Assembly: GCA_965153455.1 (NCBI GenBank) | Contig: OZ234501.1 | Span: 15,922,855-15,986,854 of the forward strand | DNA from: Sphagnum compactum | Taxonomy: Eukaryota > Bryophyta > Sphagnopsida > Sphagnales | DNA length: 64,000 nucleotides | Direction: 5' to 3' | Made by a program: the position numbers and the translations under genes | Shown here: positions 11,240-24,100 of the stretch, one piece after another | Position numbering within the stretch: position 1 is the stretch's first letter | Layout of the letters: the number at the start of each line of letters is the position of its first letter | The notes under the pieces: generated by a model | Database searches by the model: none | Told to the model about the DNA's origin: nothing | Seen by the model: only the letters and a program-made list of their open reading frames with translations

Positions 11240-13965
11240 TTATTCTTCATTATAATAAGCAAACTATTGTTAAGATGACTACATGAGTGCCTCCTCCTTT
11301 GACATGACATATATTTCATTGTTGATGTCCTTTCCTTGTTGTGTTTACTTGTGTTTTTAATCAATTTAAAGGTCATTGTTTGTTAAATGATGTTTTAAAT
11401 TTTATCATCTCCATTTGTTTGAAATTGAGAGAAGGATTTTGAATCTCACGATGTTTTGATAATTTTATGGAAGAGGAGTTCATTGTTGCTTTTGAGTTAA
11501 GTCTTTTGACCATTAACATTAGAAAACAAAATTATGACGTTTTAGATTTTTTCCCTTTTTCTTGAGAAAGTATGAAAAAAAGAAGAATCATAACATGTTT
11601 TTTATGTTGTATCATAGAATCAAAAACTTACATTTAGAGTTTCATTTATTGGCCTTGAACAAGGCCATTTTGAAAAATATGATAGAATAACTTTATATCC
11701 CATGTTGTTAAAATGTTATTGTCATTTGCACCCCTTATTTGAAAATGCCATTGTTGATCAAGGTATTGATGAATATTGCAATAAATTGGACATTTTTGAA
11801 GTGATAGCAAACACCAATGAACCTGCAAAGGAGTTTCCTTTTTTTTTAAGAAACACAAAACAAATGAAGAATAAAACTATGCACCCCAACCAAAGTTAGG
11901 GGGGGATGTGGGGGAGAAGCCTAGGTCACAAACAAGCTAGGAAGAAGAACTACTACTATATTAGGAGCAACTATTTATCATAGGCTAGAGATTGGTCCCC
12001 AAGTCTAGTGGCCAAAAAAGAAAACATCATGTTTGAAACGCCCACAAACCCCCCACCCCTTCTCCATCATGTCATTGTGTCCTTGGATCTCTCTTTTCAT
12101 TAGGTCAATTTTGGGAGTGTGGTTGTAGTGGCCCAACAAAACGTTTTTTCAATTTTGCAACATCATTAAGAAGTGTAAGTACTCGTAGACAAGTTGATTG
12201 GAGAATATACAGAAAAGAAGCTCTAATTTTGTGTGTGTGTGTGTGTGTTTCTTGTGTCATACTCGTTGGTGGGTTTCCAATACTTACTACCCATTGGTTG
12301 TTGTAGTTGCTATCATTGTTGGGTAGTTGCTGTTGTTGTTGTTCTTTTTGTTGTTGATGTCTTGTGCACTTGGTTGGATGATTGCATAGTTTACGTACAT
12401 ACCCATTGTTGATGTTGTTTGGTTCCTTTTCTTCTTTTCTTCTGTTTTTGGGGCGGAGAGTTTTTTTGTAAAATTTTCCTTTGAGTCCTTCGGAGTTTTT
12501 GTAAGCCTGCTATTTCAGCATCTTCAAAACCGCTTCCGACTGCAGTCTTTTTGCAAGGTGAGTTGCTCATTCATGGTTTTTAGAAAAAATATCTTATTTT
12601 TATTATTATTTTTTTTTGCCCCGCACACCCTTTGTTGTGGTTTGTGCTTTAGTGATGGTGAAGCGATTCTTGATTGATAGTTTTGTTTTGTTTTTGTTCT
12701 TCTCTTTTTGGCAAAACTTGATTTCCCCCTGTTATGGTAGCTTTGAGATGGCAGACTTCTTATGGAGTGTGCTCTTTCTTTGGGTAGGCGTTTTTTCATT
12801 TTGGGACTAATGATTTTTATCATCAATTGGTGATGCTGAATTGGGTGTTGACTTGGGTGGTAGTGGTGGTGTTGAATTAAAAGCTTGCTGTTTGGATCGT
12901 TCTTTTTTGGGGGTTTTGTTGTATGACAGTTGCAACAGTTTGTTTTGGTTTTTGGTATGGGTTTGTGTGCAAATTTGTTTTCTTCCTTTTCATTGAGTTT
13001 TCAAGCTCGATAGAGGAAGTAGCAAGCTTGAGAAATAGGGTATATCTCTGTTTTAGGACCAATATCTGTTTGTGATGTGTGACAGACCATCACACATCAC
13101 AATGAAAGTTTCAATTCGAGTTGTTGTCTTTTCTTCTTGAGGTCCATGAGTTTCTTGTTGATGTGCAGTCAGTCAAGTCAGTCAGGAGCTTTTTCAATGG
13201 GTTTTTTTTGTAGGATACTAGAAGTCCAGGCACAAGTGCTGTTGTTGTAGCCAATTTCTTGACTTTTTTCCAATTGTTTGTGGCACTGCAGAGAGATCTG
13301 GTTTTCACTGGGTCTTCTTGTTTTTGTTTGTTTGTTTTGGGTGGTGATTTGGTGAAGCTATTAGGTGCAAAATATGTTGTGGGGTTAACAACCCCTTGTG
13401 GTTCAAAGTAACTTTTTGGCTTAGCTGAGTTATGGACAATTTTATTGGTTTTGCATTTCCAGAAGGAGGAGGGTTTGTTTCTGCTGGACTGACTTTTTTT
13501 GGGGTGGGTGTTGGGGTGTTTTGGGGAAATGAACAGGAGGAAAAAGAGTAGCACAACCCAGTTGAGTATTTGGGAAATGAGCTTTGGATACCTGTAGTAG
13601 TAGCATGAGATCATTGTCATCATCATATTATTGCAAATAGCAGCAGTGGAAAGCAATACCATCATACCTTAGTTGCTGCTGCCTGCCAGTTTGGGTTGTG
13701 GCATGTTGTGTGAGATGATATTCCTGAGAGGTGTGTATGGAAGTTTGACTCAGAACATTGAAAGGTTGTGGATCTGGGATGAAACTTATACAGAAGAATA
13801 TTTGAAATGTAGGACTTGTAAATACCAATGTCTGCCCAGTAGTTGCAGTTGCATTTAGAGTGTGAGCAAGCACCTCTTGTTGCTTGTTGGAAAGATCAGC
13901 CCTACTAAAAGGGTTGTTATTAGAGCACAAGTAAATGCGGAAACATTATAGGTTTTCTTTTGCCT
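11240..13965. other. AT-rich DNA between R1 and the TPS remnant
   Basis: The stretch to about 11.9 kb looks like R1 and may be its continuation, but its partner lies outside the window. From 12.4 kb the plus strand becomes T/G-rich, like plant UTR or intron sequence, and leads into the TPS coding remnant. A possible 5' leader with a GT-like donor (CAAGGTGAGT) is near 12.55 kb. The minus-strand open frames here are translated T-rich sequence and are rejected. Confidence 0.35.
12231..12248. repeat. GT dinucleotide microsatellite
   Basis: Short run of uninterrupted TG units in T-rich DNA upstream of the TPS remnant. Confidence 0.85.
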
Positions 13966-14096
13966 TCTAGTGATTGTGTTTTCTGCTGCCAAGCTCAGGA
14001 AGAATATAAGAGAGACTTGGATTCTTTATTATAGCTCTCTGTGGCCATTGGGGTTGGAGAGTATCGGACACATTAAGAGAGAGAGGGGGGAGGCGT

Positions 14097-15910
14097 ATGG
14101 CGTACTCTTTGTCAACAAAGCCCACAGAGAGGACCAGACTATGGGAAGGAGAAGATACCGACCTGAGCAACATCCCACAGCGCCGCTGCTCCATTTCTTC
14201 CACACCTGGAGAGGTAAGCTACCGCCCTGACACGCTTCCGAGAGCATCTTCACTCTCTGAGGTAGATGTGACAGCACGAGCTGTCAACATCACCCCCTCT
14301 CTTGCGGCATCCCGAGTGGAGCGCTTGGTACGAGAGCGACAGCTACGGAAAAATGTCAGTTACACTCTCGGGGACGAAGCTGCCGATGGTAAGGTGGAGG
14401 CCAGCATGGGACCAATTGGCTGCTGTGGAGGAGGAGGAGGGGATGGGGGTGCCGCTGGTGGTGGAATTGAATGCAGCCAGGATAATAATGTGGGCACCAG
14501 TGGGGTGAGTGAGAAAGGATAGCAGCTACAGCGGGCTACACAAAGGCTGCTGGTGGTGGCCAACCGATTGCCTGTCTCAGCACAGCGTGATGAGGATAAT
14601 CGGGATTTGAAGCTCAGTGCCAGCGGTCTAGTCAGTGCACTCCTGGGTATGTTTTTGGACTGCTCTCTTAAGCATTTTGGTAGTTCGAGGCAAGGACAGG
14701 AAATGGAAAAATGTGGCTCTACGACCTGAAGGTGTAAATTTTCTAGTGGTTGGTAGAAGTCTGATTTCTGCTCAGTCAGTCAGTGACCCAACACTCACTC
14801 TGTAGCTGAACAATGTGGGGAATGCTGGAGTAAGTGGCGCAGTTACGAAACTGTACCTTTTTCTTGGTTTGGGTCAGCCTCATTTTGTGTACCCTAATAA
14901 TGGGGTTGCTTCTCTCTCATTGTCTGAAATTCTACTGCAGGGGTCAAGCAGAATTTTGAAACAAGGTGGATTGGATGGGCTGGTGTCAATGTACATGATG
15001 AGAAAGGACGCATGTCTTTGACCGAGTCCCTTGCATCCAAGGTCAGTTTCCATTTTCCTAGTAGTATAGACCCAAGTGAAATGGATTGGCAGAGCAGATG
15101 GGATTGTGAAGAACACAGGAGGAGGAGACTCTGGGTTTTGTGGCTTGAGATGCATTTCATATTTAGCTAAGGTTTTTCTGGTGCTCTGTTGAATGGGGAA
15201 TGCGCCTCTGACCTAGTTAGTCATCATCTTGCCATTTGTTTGTGGTCTCAGGGGTGTGTCCCAGTGTTTCTGGATGATGATACTGTTGATCAGTATTACA
15301 ATGGCTACTGTAACAATGTGCTATGGCCTCTCTTCCACTACATCGGGCTTTCCCAAGAGGATAGGCTGGCAGGGACCCGTAGCTTGGACTCACAGTTTAC
15401 GGCATCTCTCAGTATCAGGTACAGTAGTGCCTCTTTGGTCTGGTCTGTCTGGGGCTCTCTCAAGCTGATAATCAGTAACATTTCTGTGGGGCTTGGGTTC
15501 CAAATTGAGTTCGGTCTTCCAGTAAATAGAAAGATGAGACTTAACTGTGCTCCTCCTCCTGCCAGATGAAGTAGTTTTGAAGAGAAAAAAGTACTCCTTT
15601 TCAATTCAAAACTTTGTGCTTTGACTGAAGGAGTAATACTACTACAGCATTCATCAGTCAGTTGGTGCCATTGTTGGTTGTGTGCTGGTAATCTATTATA
15701 TATATACAGGAAGGAGATGTGGTGTGGTGTCATGACTACCACCTCATGTTTCTGCCCAAGTGTTTGAAAGAGATGGATCCACAAATGAAAGTTGGTTGGT
15801 TCCTGCACACACCATTTCCTTCATCCGAGATTTACCGAACTCTACCTATGCACTCAGAGCTGCTAAAGGCTGTGCTAACAGCAGATCTTATTGGGTAGGC
15901 ACACATTTCT

Positions 15911-15953
<43 letters not shown>

Positions 15954-16400
15954 TGTCCTTTTCTCAGTCTCACAACATGTTATACCATCATCCATAGGGG
16001 GTAGGTTCATGCCAAGTCTTGTCCCAGCCAGCATTGTAAAGTTTTGTACTCTTTTTCCTTCTCCCTGTTTCAGGAGTGTAAGCAAAAGAAGAGTGTTGGC
16101 TGGCTGGCTGCAGGTTCCACACATATGATTATGCTAGGCATTTTGTGAGTGCATGCACAAGAATTTTGGGACTGGAAGGCACCCCTGAAGGTGTAGAGGA
16201 CCAGGGCAAGCTTACTCGGGTTGCAGCTGTATGTCCTCTTGTGCCTCAACCTGGTCTTCAAGTTGGTCTCATTCTAGGAACATTTGCAAAAGCCTTGTAG
16301 TGAGCAGGTTGCAAAACACCCAGCTGATTTTCTGATTGCAAGCTTGGCTGAGATCCGCAGTTCCCCATTGGGATCGATCCAGAGAGGTTCATTCAACCCA
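14097..16400 (+). pseudogene. TPS1: Truncated class I-like trehalose-6-phosphate synthase
   Basis: Six exon-like blocks on the plus strand follow the glycosyltransferase-20 domain in order: 14097-14646 (N-terminal extension with LVRERQLRKN, then RLLVVANRLPVSA), 14941-15041 (RWIGWAGVNV), 15252-15418 (YYNGYCNNVLWPLFHY, QEDRLAGTRS), 15710-15894 (GDVVWCHDYHLMFLP, KVGWFLHTPFPSSEIYRTLP), 16114-16228 (FHTYDYARHF, CTRILGLEGTPEG) and 16361 to about 16400 (FPIGIDPERF). Introns have GT-AG ends. TPS makes trehalose-6-phosphate from UDP-glucose and glucose-6-phosphate. The N-terminal extension is like the autoinhibitory region of plant TPS1-type enzymes. Defects: a TAG at 14520-14522 in exon 1; the block of about 17-20 residues expected between 15418 and 15710 is not found and the phases there do not join; similarity stops at about 16400, where another repeat begins, so the rest of the synthase and the phosphatase-like domain are missing. 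I infer a dead 5' fragment. Confidence 0.85.
15915..15950. repeat. CT microsatellite in a TPS intron
   Basis: About 18 TC units shortly after the donor at 15895. Confidence 0.9.
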
Positions 16401-16411
16401 CTTTTGGACCA

Positions 16412-17050
16412 ATATATATACTGTATGGATCGATGGTGCTGTTGGGCTATCAGGTGTTACGGTCTCCAGCACTTAGCTTGCATCAAAGTGGGTTTTGAAA
16501 CGCATGACCCCTGACCAACAAATAAGGTCAAAAGCACATGGCTTGGCAGGAGAAATGATTAGGAATGGTTTTATATGCACATATTGTGTGTATTAGTAGC
16601 AGATTTAATACAGTAGGCTTCCTCCAAACTTTTTTAGTTTTTTCTTTTTTGAAAGTTTGTCCTCCCCATAAACAGGTATCTTCTTCATGAGGAGGAGATG
16701 CTCAAAATCTTCATGAAATGTGTACCCACAACCAGCCAGTGTCCCACAAGTGATATCCTCTTTCATCTCCAACCAGTGCACCATTTCAGCATTTTATTTA
16801 TGCAGAGAAAAAAGAGAATGGGAATCATCACCTGTAGGATGCTCATTGCGTGCTCTCAGCTTTTGGAATGCAATGACTACATCCAACTCTGAAATGCTCA
16901 AAATCTGAAAAATCAAACTATCAACTTCAAATCAGAGTGTTCTCATTGCTGGTAGTGAAATTTCACTAAAGTTTGATGAGGATTGCTAAAGCTGACAAAA
17001 GGCATCCACATGTGGGCCTACAGCTGAACATATGCACCACATTCATCAAT
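16412..17050 (-). repeat. Repeat A copy 1, carrying an exon-like block
   Basis: This block matches 24625-25262 along its length, in the same orientation. Inside it, on the minus strand, 16904-16832 looks like a coding exon bounded by AG and GT and encodes ELDVVIAFQKLRARNEHPT. I do not recognise the protein. The block starts where the TPS homology ends, so it marks the breakpoint that cut the TPS gene. Confidence 0.7.
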
Positions 17051-18959
17051 ATATGTTCATTAATGGACTACAAAAATTGTATTCATGGGCTTTAGGGTTT
17101 TTTAACTTTATACATATAAAAGTCGATAATACTCAACACATCGCATACTGTTTGCAGGATGCAGGAGCTAGAAGATACAACTTTACTTGAAGATTTTGAA
17201 GATGATTTTGCTCACACAATTGTGCCAACTTCTACAAATGAGAAGGGTCCATACACGAGTAGAAATTTTGGGTTTTGCAACTGTCATTTGCAATTAAAAT
17301 TCAGTTTCATATGACACATGCAACTACAAATTTGTGTAGTTGCGTAAGATAAGTTGCACATGACATTCAGTTGCATGCGACACTACGTATGCAACATGTA
17401 TATACAGTGTTAATATACATGTTCATCCATACATACCAATCCAAATGTAGTTGCACCTTATGTGGAACTCTCCTTGCAACTACAATAAAATTAATCAAAA
17501 TATGACACGTGTTTAAAAATTGGACCACTAGCTTGTGGACACATGTCATTATTTAATTATTTTTGTGTTTTTTAAATGAAAATTCATTGGATTAATCTTA
17601 ATCATTAAAGTTTTTGTCATTTATATGATGACACGTGGCACACCATGGAATGTTCATTAACCATTTGGCACGTGTCCATTAAAAAAACACCAATTATATG
17701 GTGATATGTGGCAATTGAAGTCAGCCCTATTTTTTATTTTTTAAATATTAATTAATGAAATCTAAATCGTCCAATTTATGGCTAATAAGATGTTGACACA
17801 TGTTGCTTAGGTACGTAGGTAATTATTAAACCCCATTAGGTAGGTAGGTTTACTTGGGTATGTAAGTAGGTTGAAAGTAAGTAGGCTTAAACTATATAAG
17901 TAGGATTAGAATAATCCGATTTTATTTTTAGGATTAACCATTTCATAAAGATCAAGCTTTTTTTATTTACTCATCCCTAATGGCACTTGATATTTGGTTA
18001 CAACATAATTATTGCTCCTAGTTATACTGAGACAATAGAATTGGAAGTCAAAGGATATGGGATAAAAAATTCTATTGCAAACTTCATGAACCAACTTAGT
18101 TGCACATTAAATGTAACTACTGTATTAAAGTATAGCAACGAGGGGAGGCCTCTATTGCTTATGGTGTCCAAACAAAACTTGATCCCTCCTTTTGGCGCAT
18201 CTAAAACACTAAGAATCGTCGAAAATAGATTAGAAATGAGAAAGTTATGCCCCCCCAAAGTAAAGGGGGTCAAAAAATCAAAAAAAAAACCATTGAACAC
18301 TATGACCAAAAAGTTCCTTTAATGTTGTTTTTTTGCTATTAAAATTTCAACATGATTTGTAAAACTTCAGGTGACACTCCTATAACTCTTTAAATCGTTT
18401 AAAATAAATAAGAAATAAGAAAGTTATGAGGTTTGAAAGTAGGAGGGTTCCAAAGAAAAGAAAAGAAAAAAACATTTTGTAACTTGGAAAGCTTATTTTT
18501 CTTTTTGTTAATTGTTCATTACTCCTTTTCTTTTGCACTTACAAAGATGATTGTAGGATTTTCTAATGATTATGATTACTCAATGAAAATATGATTTCAA
18601 TATTATTATCTAACTTAAACTAGTAATTAGCTTAAGATGTTTGTGTATTTGTAAGTTAATTCGTGTAGCCTCTTTACATTAATATTTTAACATAAATAAT
18701 AAAATGTAAATATATAATACCAATTGATTATATATATATTTGATTATAATTATAATTATAGTAAATGTTTAATTAATAATTATGATTATTTATAATAAAT
18801 TTTAATACTATCTTATTAACTGATTCTGAATAATGTTTTTGTTTAATCAAATTTACATTTTTTGAAAAAGATTCCAAATAAAATAAAATAAAAAAGTTCT
18901 ACTTGCCAAAACAAATATTTAAATATATTTGACAAATAAGATTTAAAAACTGACAATAC
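17051..18959. other. AT-rich intergenic DNA
   Basis: An exon-like stretch with AG before ATGCAGGAGCTAGAAG lies near 17160 but has no recognisable partner. From 17.27 to 17.5 kb TTGCA and TGCAAC words recur. Around 17.81-17.9 kb there are GTAGGTAGGT repeats. The 111-codon open frame at 17987-18322 has no domain and opposes another open frame of similar length, so I do not call a gene. Confidence 0.35.
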
Positions 18960-19520
18960 ATATTTAAACCACAATTTAGTCTAATTTAATTTAATTTAGC
19001 ATATTTTAGTTTCGCCATAATTAGTTTAGCCTAACTTAATTTAACCACTTTTAGTTTTAGCCTAATTTAGTTTAGCCATAAATGTTTTAGCCTAACTTAA
19101 TATAGCCATAATAATATAGTCTAATTTAATTTAGCCATAAATAATTTAACTTAACTTAATTTAACCGTAATTAGTTTGGCCTAACTTAATTTAGTCATTT
19201 TTATTTTATCCTTATTTATTTTAGCCATAATTAGTTTGGCCTAACTTAATTTAGCCATGGTTAATTTAACATAATTTAATTTAACCATAATTAGTTTAAC
19301 CTATAAATTTAGCCATTATTAATTTTAGCCTAATTTAATTTAACCATAATTATTTTAGCCTAACTTAATTTAACTATGGTTAATTTAGCTTAATTTAGTT
19401 CAGTTTAACATATTTTAGGCATAATTAATTTAGTTTATTTTAATTTAGTCATGGTAGTTTAACTTGATTTAATTTAGCTTAATTTAGATTAGCCATAATT
19501 AGTTTAACCTAATTGCGTTC
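18960..19520. repeat. Degenerate AT minisatellite (TTTAGCCTAACTTAATTTAG type)
   Basis: About 560 bp built from units of roughly 30 bp that alternate TTTAGCCATAATTAG and CTAACTTAATTTAG with point changes. It has no coding capacity. It probably grew by slippage or unequal exchange. Confidence 0.85.
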
Positions 19521-20130
19521 ACATTAATATGTATATATTATTTTCTAAAATGTGATAACATTCTTGGTAGTAAAGAAAATTTTATTTTGCTGTTGTATAT
19601 TGAGGATCATAAATTTTTGAACCATGGAACAAATGACCATTCCAACTAAGAATGCAACAAGCATAATATGGCAATACGGCTGGTTATTTTGGGAATGCAC
19701 TGGCCCAAGGTTTCACCTAGCATAAAAACCACCCCAGTAATTCCTAAATTTTGTTTTTACTGTGATACCCAATGGGTACCACATGGGTACCCTCCAGGTA
19801 CTATAGTAAAAAAAATTAATCTTTTATAACCAATGGATATCCTTCTGGTGCTCGTTAGTAAAAAAACCCATCACAAATATTTTTGAAACATTGGGCACCC
19901 CCCTCAATAGTTTGGCCCCCCAATTTATCTACTTATATAATATCCTTGGGTGGTCGTCCTTTCCATCCATCCGTCCCGTCATCCGTCCCATCATCCATCC
20001 ATCCAACTTCCTCATCCCGGAAGAAAAAGATGACGGAAGAGGAGGACGACGACGACGAATGGCGGCAGCAGCAGCTTATCCAAATGTTTATGTGATCCAA
20101 TCCTGTAGTTTATGAAAAACTCCTGTAGTC
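19521..20130. other. Intergenic DNA, no gene recognised
   Basis: It contains GGGTACC-type short repeats near 19.77-19.8 kb and a run of CATCCATCC-like tetramers at 19.96-20.01 kb. The 70-codon frame over the latter encodes Pro/Ser-rich simple sequence and is not credible. Confidence 0.4.
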
Positions 20131-21130
20131 TTGCAATTTGCCAAAAGCTACAAACTAATTTTAAAAAACAAAAAATTGTTGGAAAAAAAAAGAGAAACAA
20201 GAGAAAAAATCTTTTTAAAACAACACAAGAAATTTCAAATTAAAAAAGAAAAAAACAAGTTGTTAACAAATAAATAAAATGAAACAAAGTTGTAACAAAA
20301 AAAAAAAAACAGAACAAATATTTTTTTAAGGGAAAAAGCTAGGGAAAAAAAAACAGAAAAACACTTTAATAGTTAGAAACTTTTTTAAAACACTTAAAAA
20401 TAGAAAAAAAATGAAAACATATAAAATAAATATATTTAAACATGAAACAAAAAGGAAAATACAGTAAAATAATCTTAAAAGAAAATTTAAAAATAGATGA
20501 CAAAAAATAAAAAACAAAATAGACAGCAGAAGAAAGAGAAAAAAAAATGAGGTTTGTCTTCTTTTTCCAAACTTCAAACCTGTATCTAATCAAACAAAAA
20601 TACAAAAGTTTTTTAAAATTATTTTCATTACAAAACATATTAGAAAAACTAGAATCTTTTTGAAAAAAAAGAAACTAAATAAATAAATAAATAAATGCAT
20701 TTTTTTTAAAAAAAAATGAAGATAGACAAAACAAGAATAGAAAAAATTAAAGCATGAAACAAACATAAACAAAAAAAAGTAAAAACGCAAAAATTATAAA
20801 AAAAGAATGGAGACAAATGAAACAAGGAAAGGGAAATACAGTAAACTAATTTTTAAAAAAAATTTACAAAAATGAAGAAACCAAATCAAGAGTAAAAAAT
20901 AAGAAAAAATAAAACTTATAATAATGAAGAAAAACCCTGCTTGAAAAAGAATGAGGTGTATCTTCTTTCTCCAAACTTCAAACTTGCATCCAAATAAACA
21001 AAAATATAAAAGTGAAAAAAAACACTTTATTTTTATTATACAAAATAATAATAAAAACAGAAAACACATAAAAATAAAAATAAATAAAATAAAAGTTTCT
21101 AGAGAAAACTAAAACATGAACCAAGTTTAA
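20131..21130. repeat. A-rich (plus strand) low-complexity block with an internal duplication
   Basis: About 1 kb dominated by A runs. The segment around 20558-20610 (CTTTTTCCAAACTTCAAAC) recurs around 20961-21010, giving an approximate 400-bp direct repeat. The minus-strand open frames here are poly-Phe/Leu translations of this sequence and are rejected. Confidence 0.7.
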
Positions 21131-24100
21131 AGAAACCGAGGGAGTTCACAATGCCCAAAGGTCACTGTCCGTCCGGTCGTCCTCTTTGGGTTGTATGTTG
21201 GGGGGGCTTTAGTGGGTATGTGTAATATGGGGGAGGGATGATATATCATAGGCTGTGATTGGGTTCAGCAAGTAACTATCGAATAATCAATATATTTATT
21301 TTTAAGGATTTAGTTTTCACACATGTTCATGAGTTTATTTTTTTATTTTTTTATATTGCAAGTATGACAAGGTTTGTTGAAAATTTTCAGAAAATTATTT
21401 CAACTTAGACTTGCAAATTACACCTTTTTTCAAAAATAAACATTTTGAATTATGTTGTTTTGTTATGTATAGAGTTCGTAATATTGTTAATAGAAGAGAA
21501 AGTGATGTCATATGTCACAGTGTTCGAAGGTCACGGGTACCCACTAGTAGTTTATAATATACTACATGAAAGTTCAGCTTTGGCCAAAGCATATTGGATC
21601 AAAATGTGCTGCTATTGGGAACAGCTTGAGGAGCACATTGGGGACGATGGAAAACAAAAAAATATCCCTCCTCTCCCCCCTTTTAAAAACTCAAAAGAAA
21701 AACATTGGGCCACCCTAAGTGCATGTGGAGCCTTCCCATTGGCTACATGAAATTTTTATTTCTAAAATTATTTGTTATCATTTTTGACCAAGTCTTACGG
21801 AAGGAAAGGGGACCAGGGGTGTACATTAGTGGATGCACCTGACCAGAAAGCTAAACCCTGAGTTTGCTTTTACCTCATGAGAGGCTTGCGAGGAGGAGAG
21901 GTTTGGTGTGACACAGGCAATGTGAATCCTAAGCCCCAATATCTAGGGTTTGGATCAACCTAATGCAAATATAGGACCTGGGGATATGGGTGTCGAGGGT
22001 GTATTAAAGATCTAATGCCTTGCAGGTAGGGTAGCTTATATCGAAGTTGATAACCAACTTTTTCATGATACGAAACCAAGACAACAAGGCTAACAACAAC
22101 CTTAAGAGAGCACAGGCTGCCTCCATCTCGAGGCTGGCTGTTAGTGCAGGGGAGGGTTCTTCTACAGTGCATGACACCTAAAAGCGACCCCAAATGTCGA
22201 GCTTAAATATTCTTCCCACACAATGTGTAACCCCAAAAACTCGGCGCATTTATGCAGTACTTCACATGCTGAACAAAGTTATGCAACCCGTTTGTCAAAA
22301 TCTTTTTTTTTGGCAGAGATATTGCGGTCAAAATTGATGACTTTTGTCCAAATTTGGCTGGGGCGACCCATATTTGTCCACAAGGATTTATAGGGAGCTT
22401 AAGGTTTAGGGCTAAATAACCCTTAACCCTGCTATGGCTTAGTCAATATTTTCCAACGTGGCACGCACGAAATTTGTCGATGGGAGCTTTCGTATGTTAA
22501 GTCTCCCCATGGTGGCCACTACTGTCTGCGAATTGGATGTGAGTGAAAACGAAGTAGTATGGGCTTGTGCATGCCTATGCACAGGCCCTCCAGAAGGAGC
22601 AGAGGCCGCGCCACTCCATAACCCTAACCCTACATCCCCTAACCCAAATTCAAAAAACTCCTCGGATTTATGCTGAAATTTTTGGCCCAAATTTGGCCGC
22701 CAGACTTTTTTATAGGTTGCCTTTAGGTGTCATGCACTGTAGGCTTGGAGTTTTGTCAGGTTTACTTTGCTTCATGCAACTGGTGGAGGTTTCGGCACTC
22801 AGTGGTTCCATTTCCTGGTGGTGGCACGCCTCTTTGGGGCTAATTGCTTGCCTGAACTTTGGTCCTTGCCCCTTGTTTTTTTTCTCTCCCTTTCTTGGGT
22901 GCTTTCTTTTATAAAGGTTGGCAGGGTTTCATCAACAACCATGACCCATTTCAAAGTTATTTGAACAAGTGGAAATCTGCCTAGGATTTTGGTGGATAAG
23001 TCAGTTGGGGAGTTCTCGAAACTAGGTGGTAGAAAGTACCCTTTGGGTGCATTCCATGTGTAAACAACTTCTTTAGTTGCTCGTTCTCCCTACAAACAGA
23101 CTTTTGTGAAGAAAAGAGAATTCTGTTCCACTTCCAGATTCTACCCTTGGACTAGTGGACTTTCCATATAATTACATAGCAATGGCCAGTCTTCTTTCTA
23201 CAGAGGCTCATTTCATGTGTTTCCTGTGTTTTTCAGCAATTTTCACACTGATTGAACTTTTCTCATTGTGGATTTAGAATTTGGGTTTTGGACATTTGGA
23301 TTATGCAAATTTTTTAAATGTGCAACTTCCAAGACCTTAAACCCACAAATTATTTTTGGGTATATTCTTGCAACAATTCTGATCACATCTTATTTTAGAG
23401 GAAACATTTGAAAAAGCATTGTCATAATTTTGCAAGATCATGTGGAAGAGTAATTTAAAGAAGAATATACACATGATGACATTTGTGGGTATGTGAATAA
23501 AAGTGTAATATACATGAGGCAGTCCCATGATATTTACATTGTTTTTGTTTAGCTTTTGTTACAATTTAAATTACATTATTTGTCATAATATGCATGACAA
23601 TTTATAATGGCAACTAACCCAAAGATTGCAGAAGAAAGAAAAAAAAAAAAAAAACTACCAAACTAATTATAATAAGTATTTCAAATAAATGAGTATCAAA
23701 TGCATTATCAACTTCTAGAGCTATAAGTTCAAGCCTCTTAATCTAGGTTAACACCTTATTATCCAACCATAAATATACCAACAACTTAAAATGAGTGGTT
23801 ACAATCATAAGGTTTGCTTTGAGATTTGATACAAGGGATTTTGATTTCCATCTTGTGGTTTAAATATCTCGGGCAAGACTTAGAACCATATAATATATAG
23901 GTTGTTTACATTCTCAAGACAAAGAAAAGTGCCCAAAATATAATTATCTCTTGTCCAACCATATTATGGTCAAATTATAAAATTCGGTTTTTAAAAATTG
24001 TTCAAACCCTATTAGATATGCAAAGAATATTTTACGTTTGTAATTGGCAACCTCTCGAGTTCAAATGATTGAATCCAACTCCTTCCGTGGTGGTGTGAGA

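Noticed and set aside
13111-13930. Overlapping minus-strand open frames of 100-184 codons
   Set aside because: Several frames are open at once in T/G-rich DNA upstream of the TPS remnant; composition, not selection, explains them.
14499-14523. The TPS premature stop might lie in a spliced mini-intron (GTGAGT...CAG)
   Set aside because: The span would be about 21 bp, too short for a plant intron; I treat the stop as real.
20326-21069. Phe/Leu-rich minus-strand frames resembling membrane proteins
   Set aside because: They are translations of the A-rich low-complexity block.
22618-22645. Telomere-like CCCTAACCCTAA words
   Set aside because: Only about two units followed by unrelated sequence; not an interstitial telomere array.
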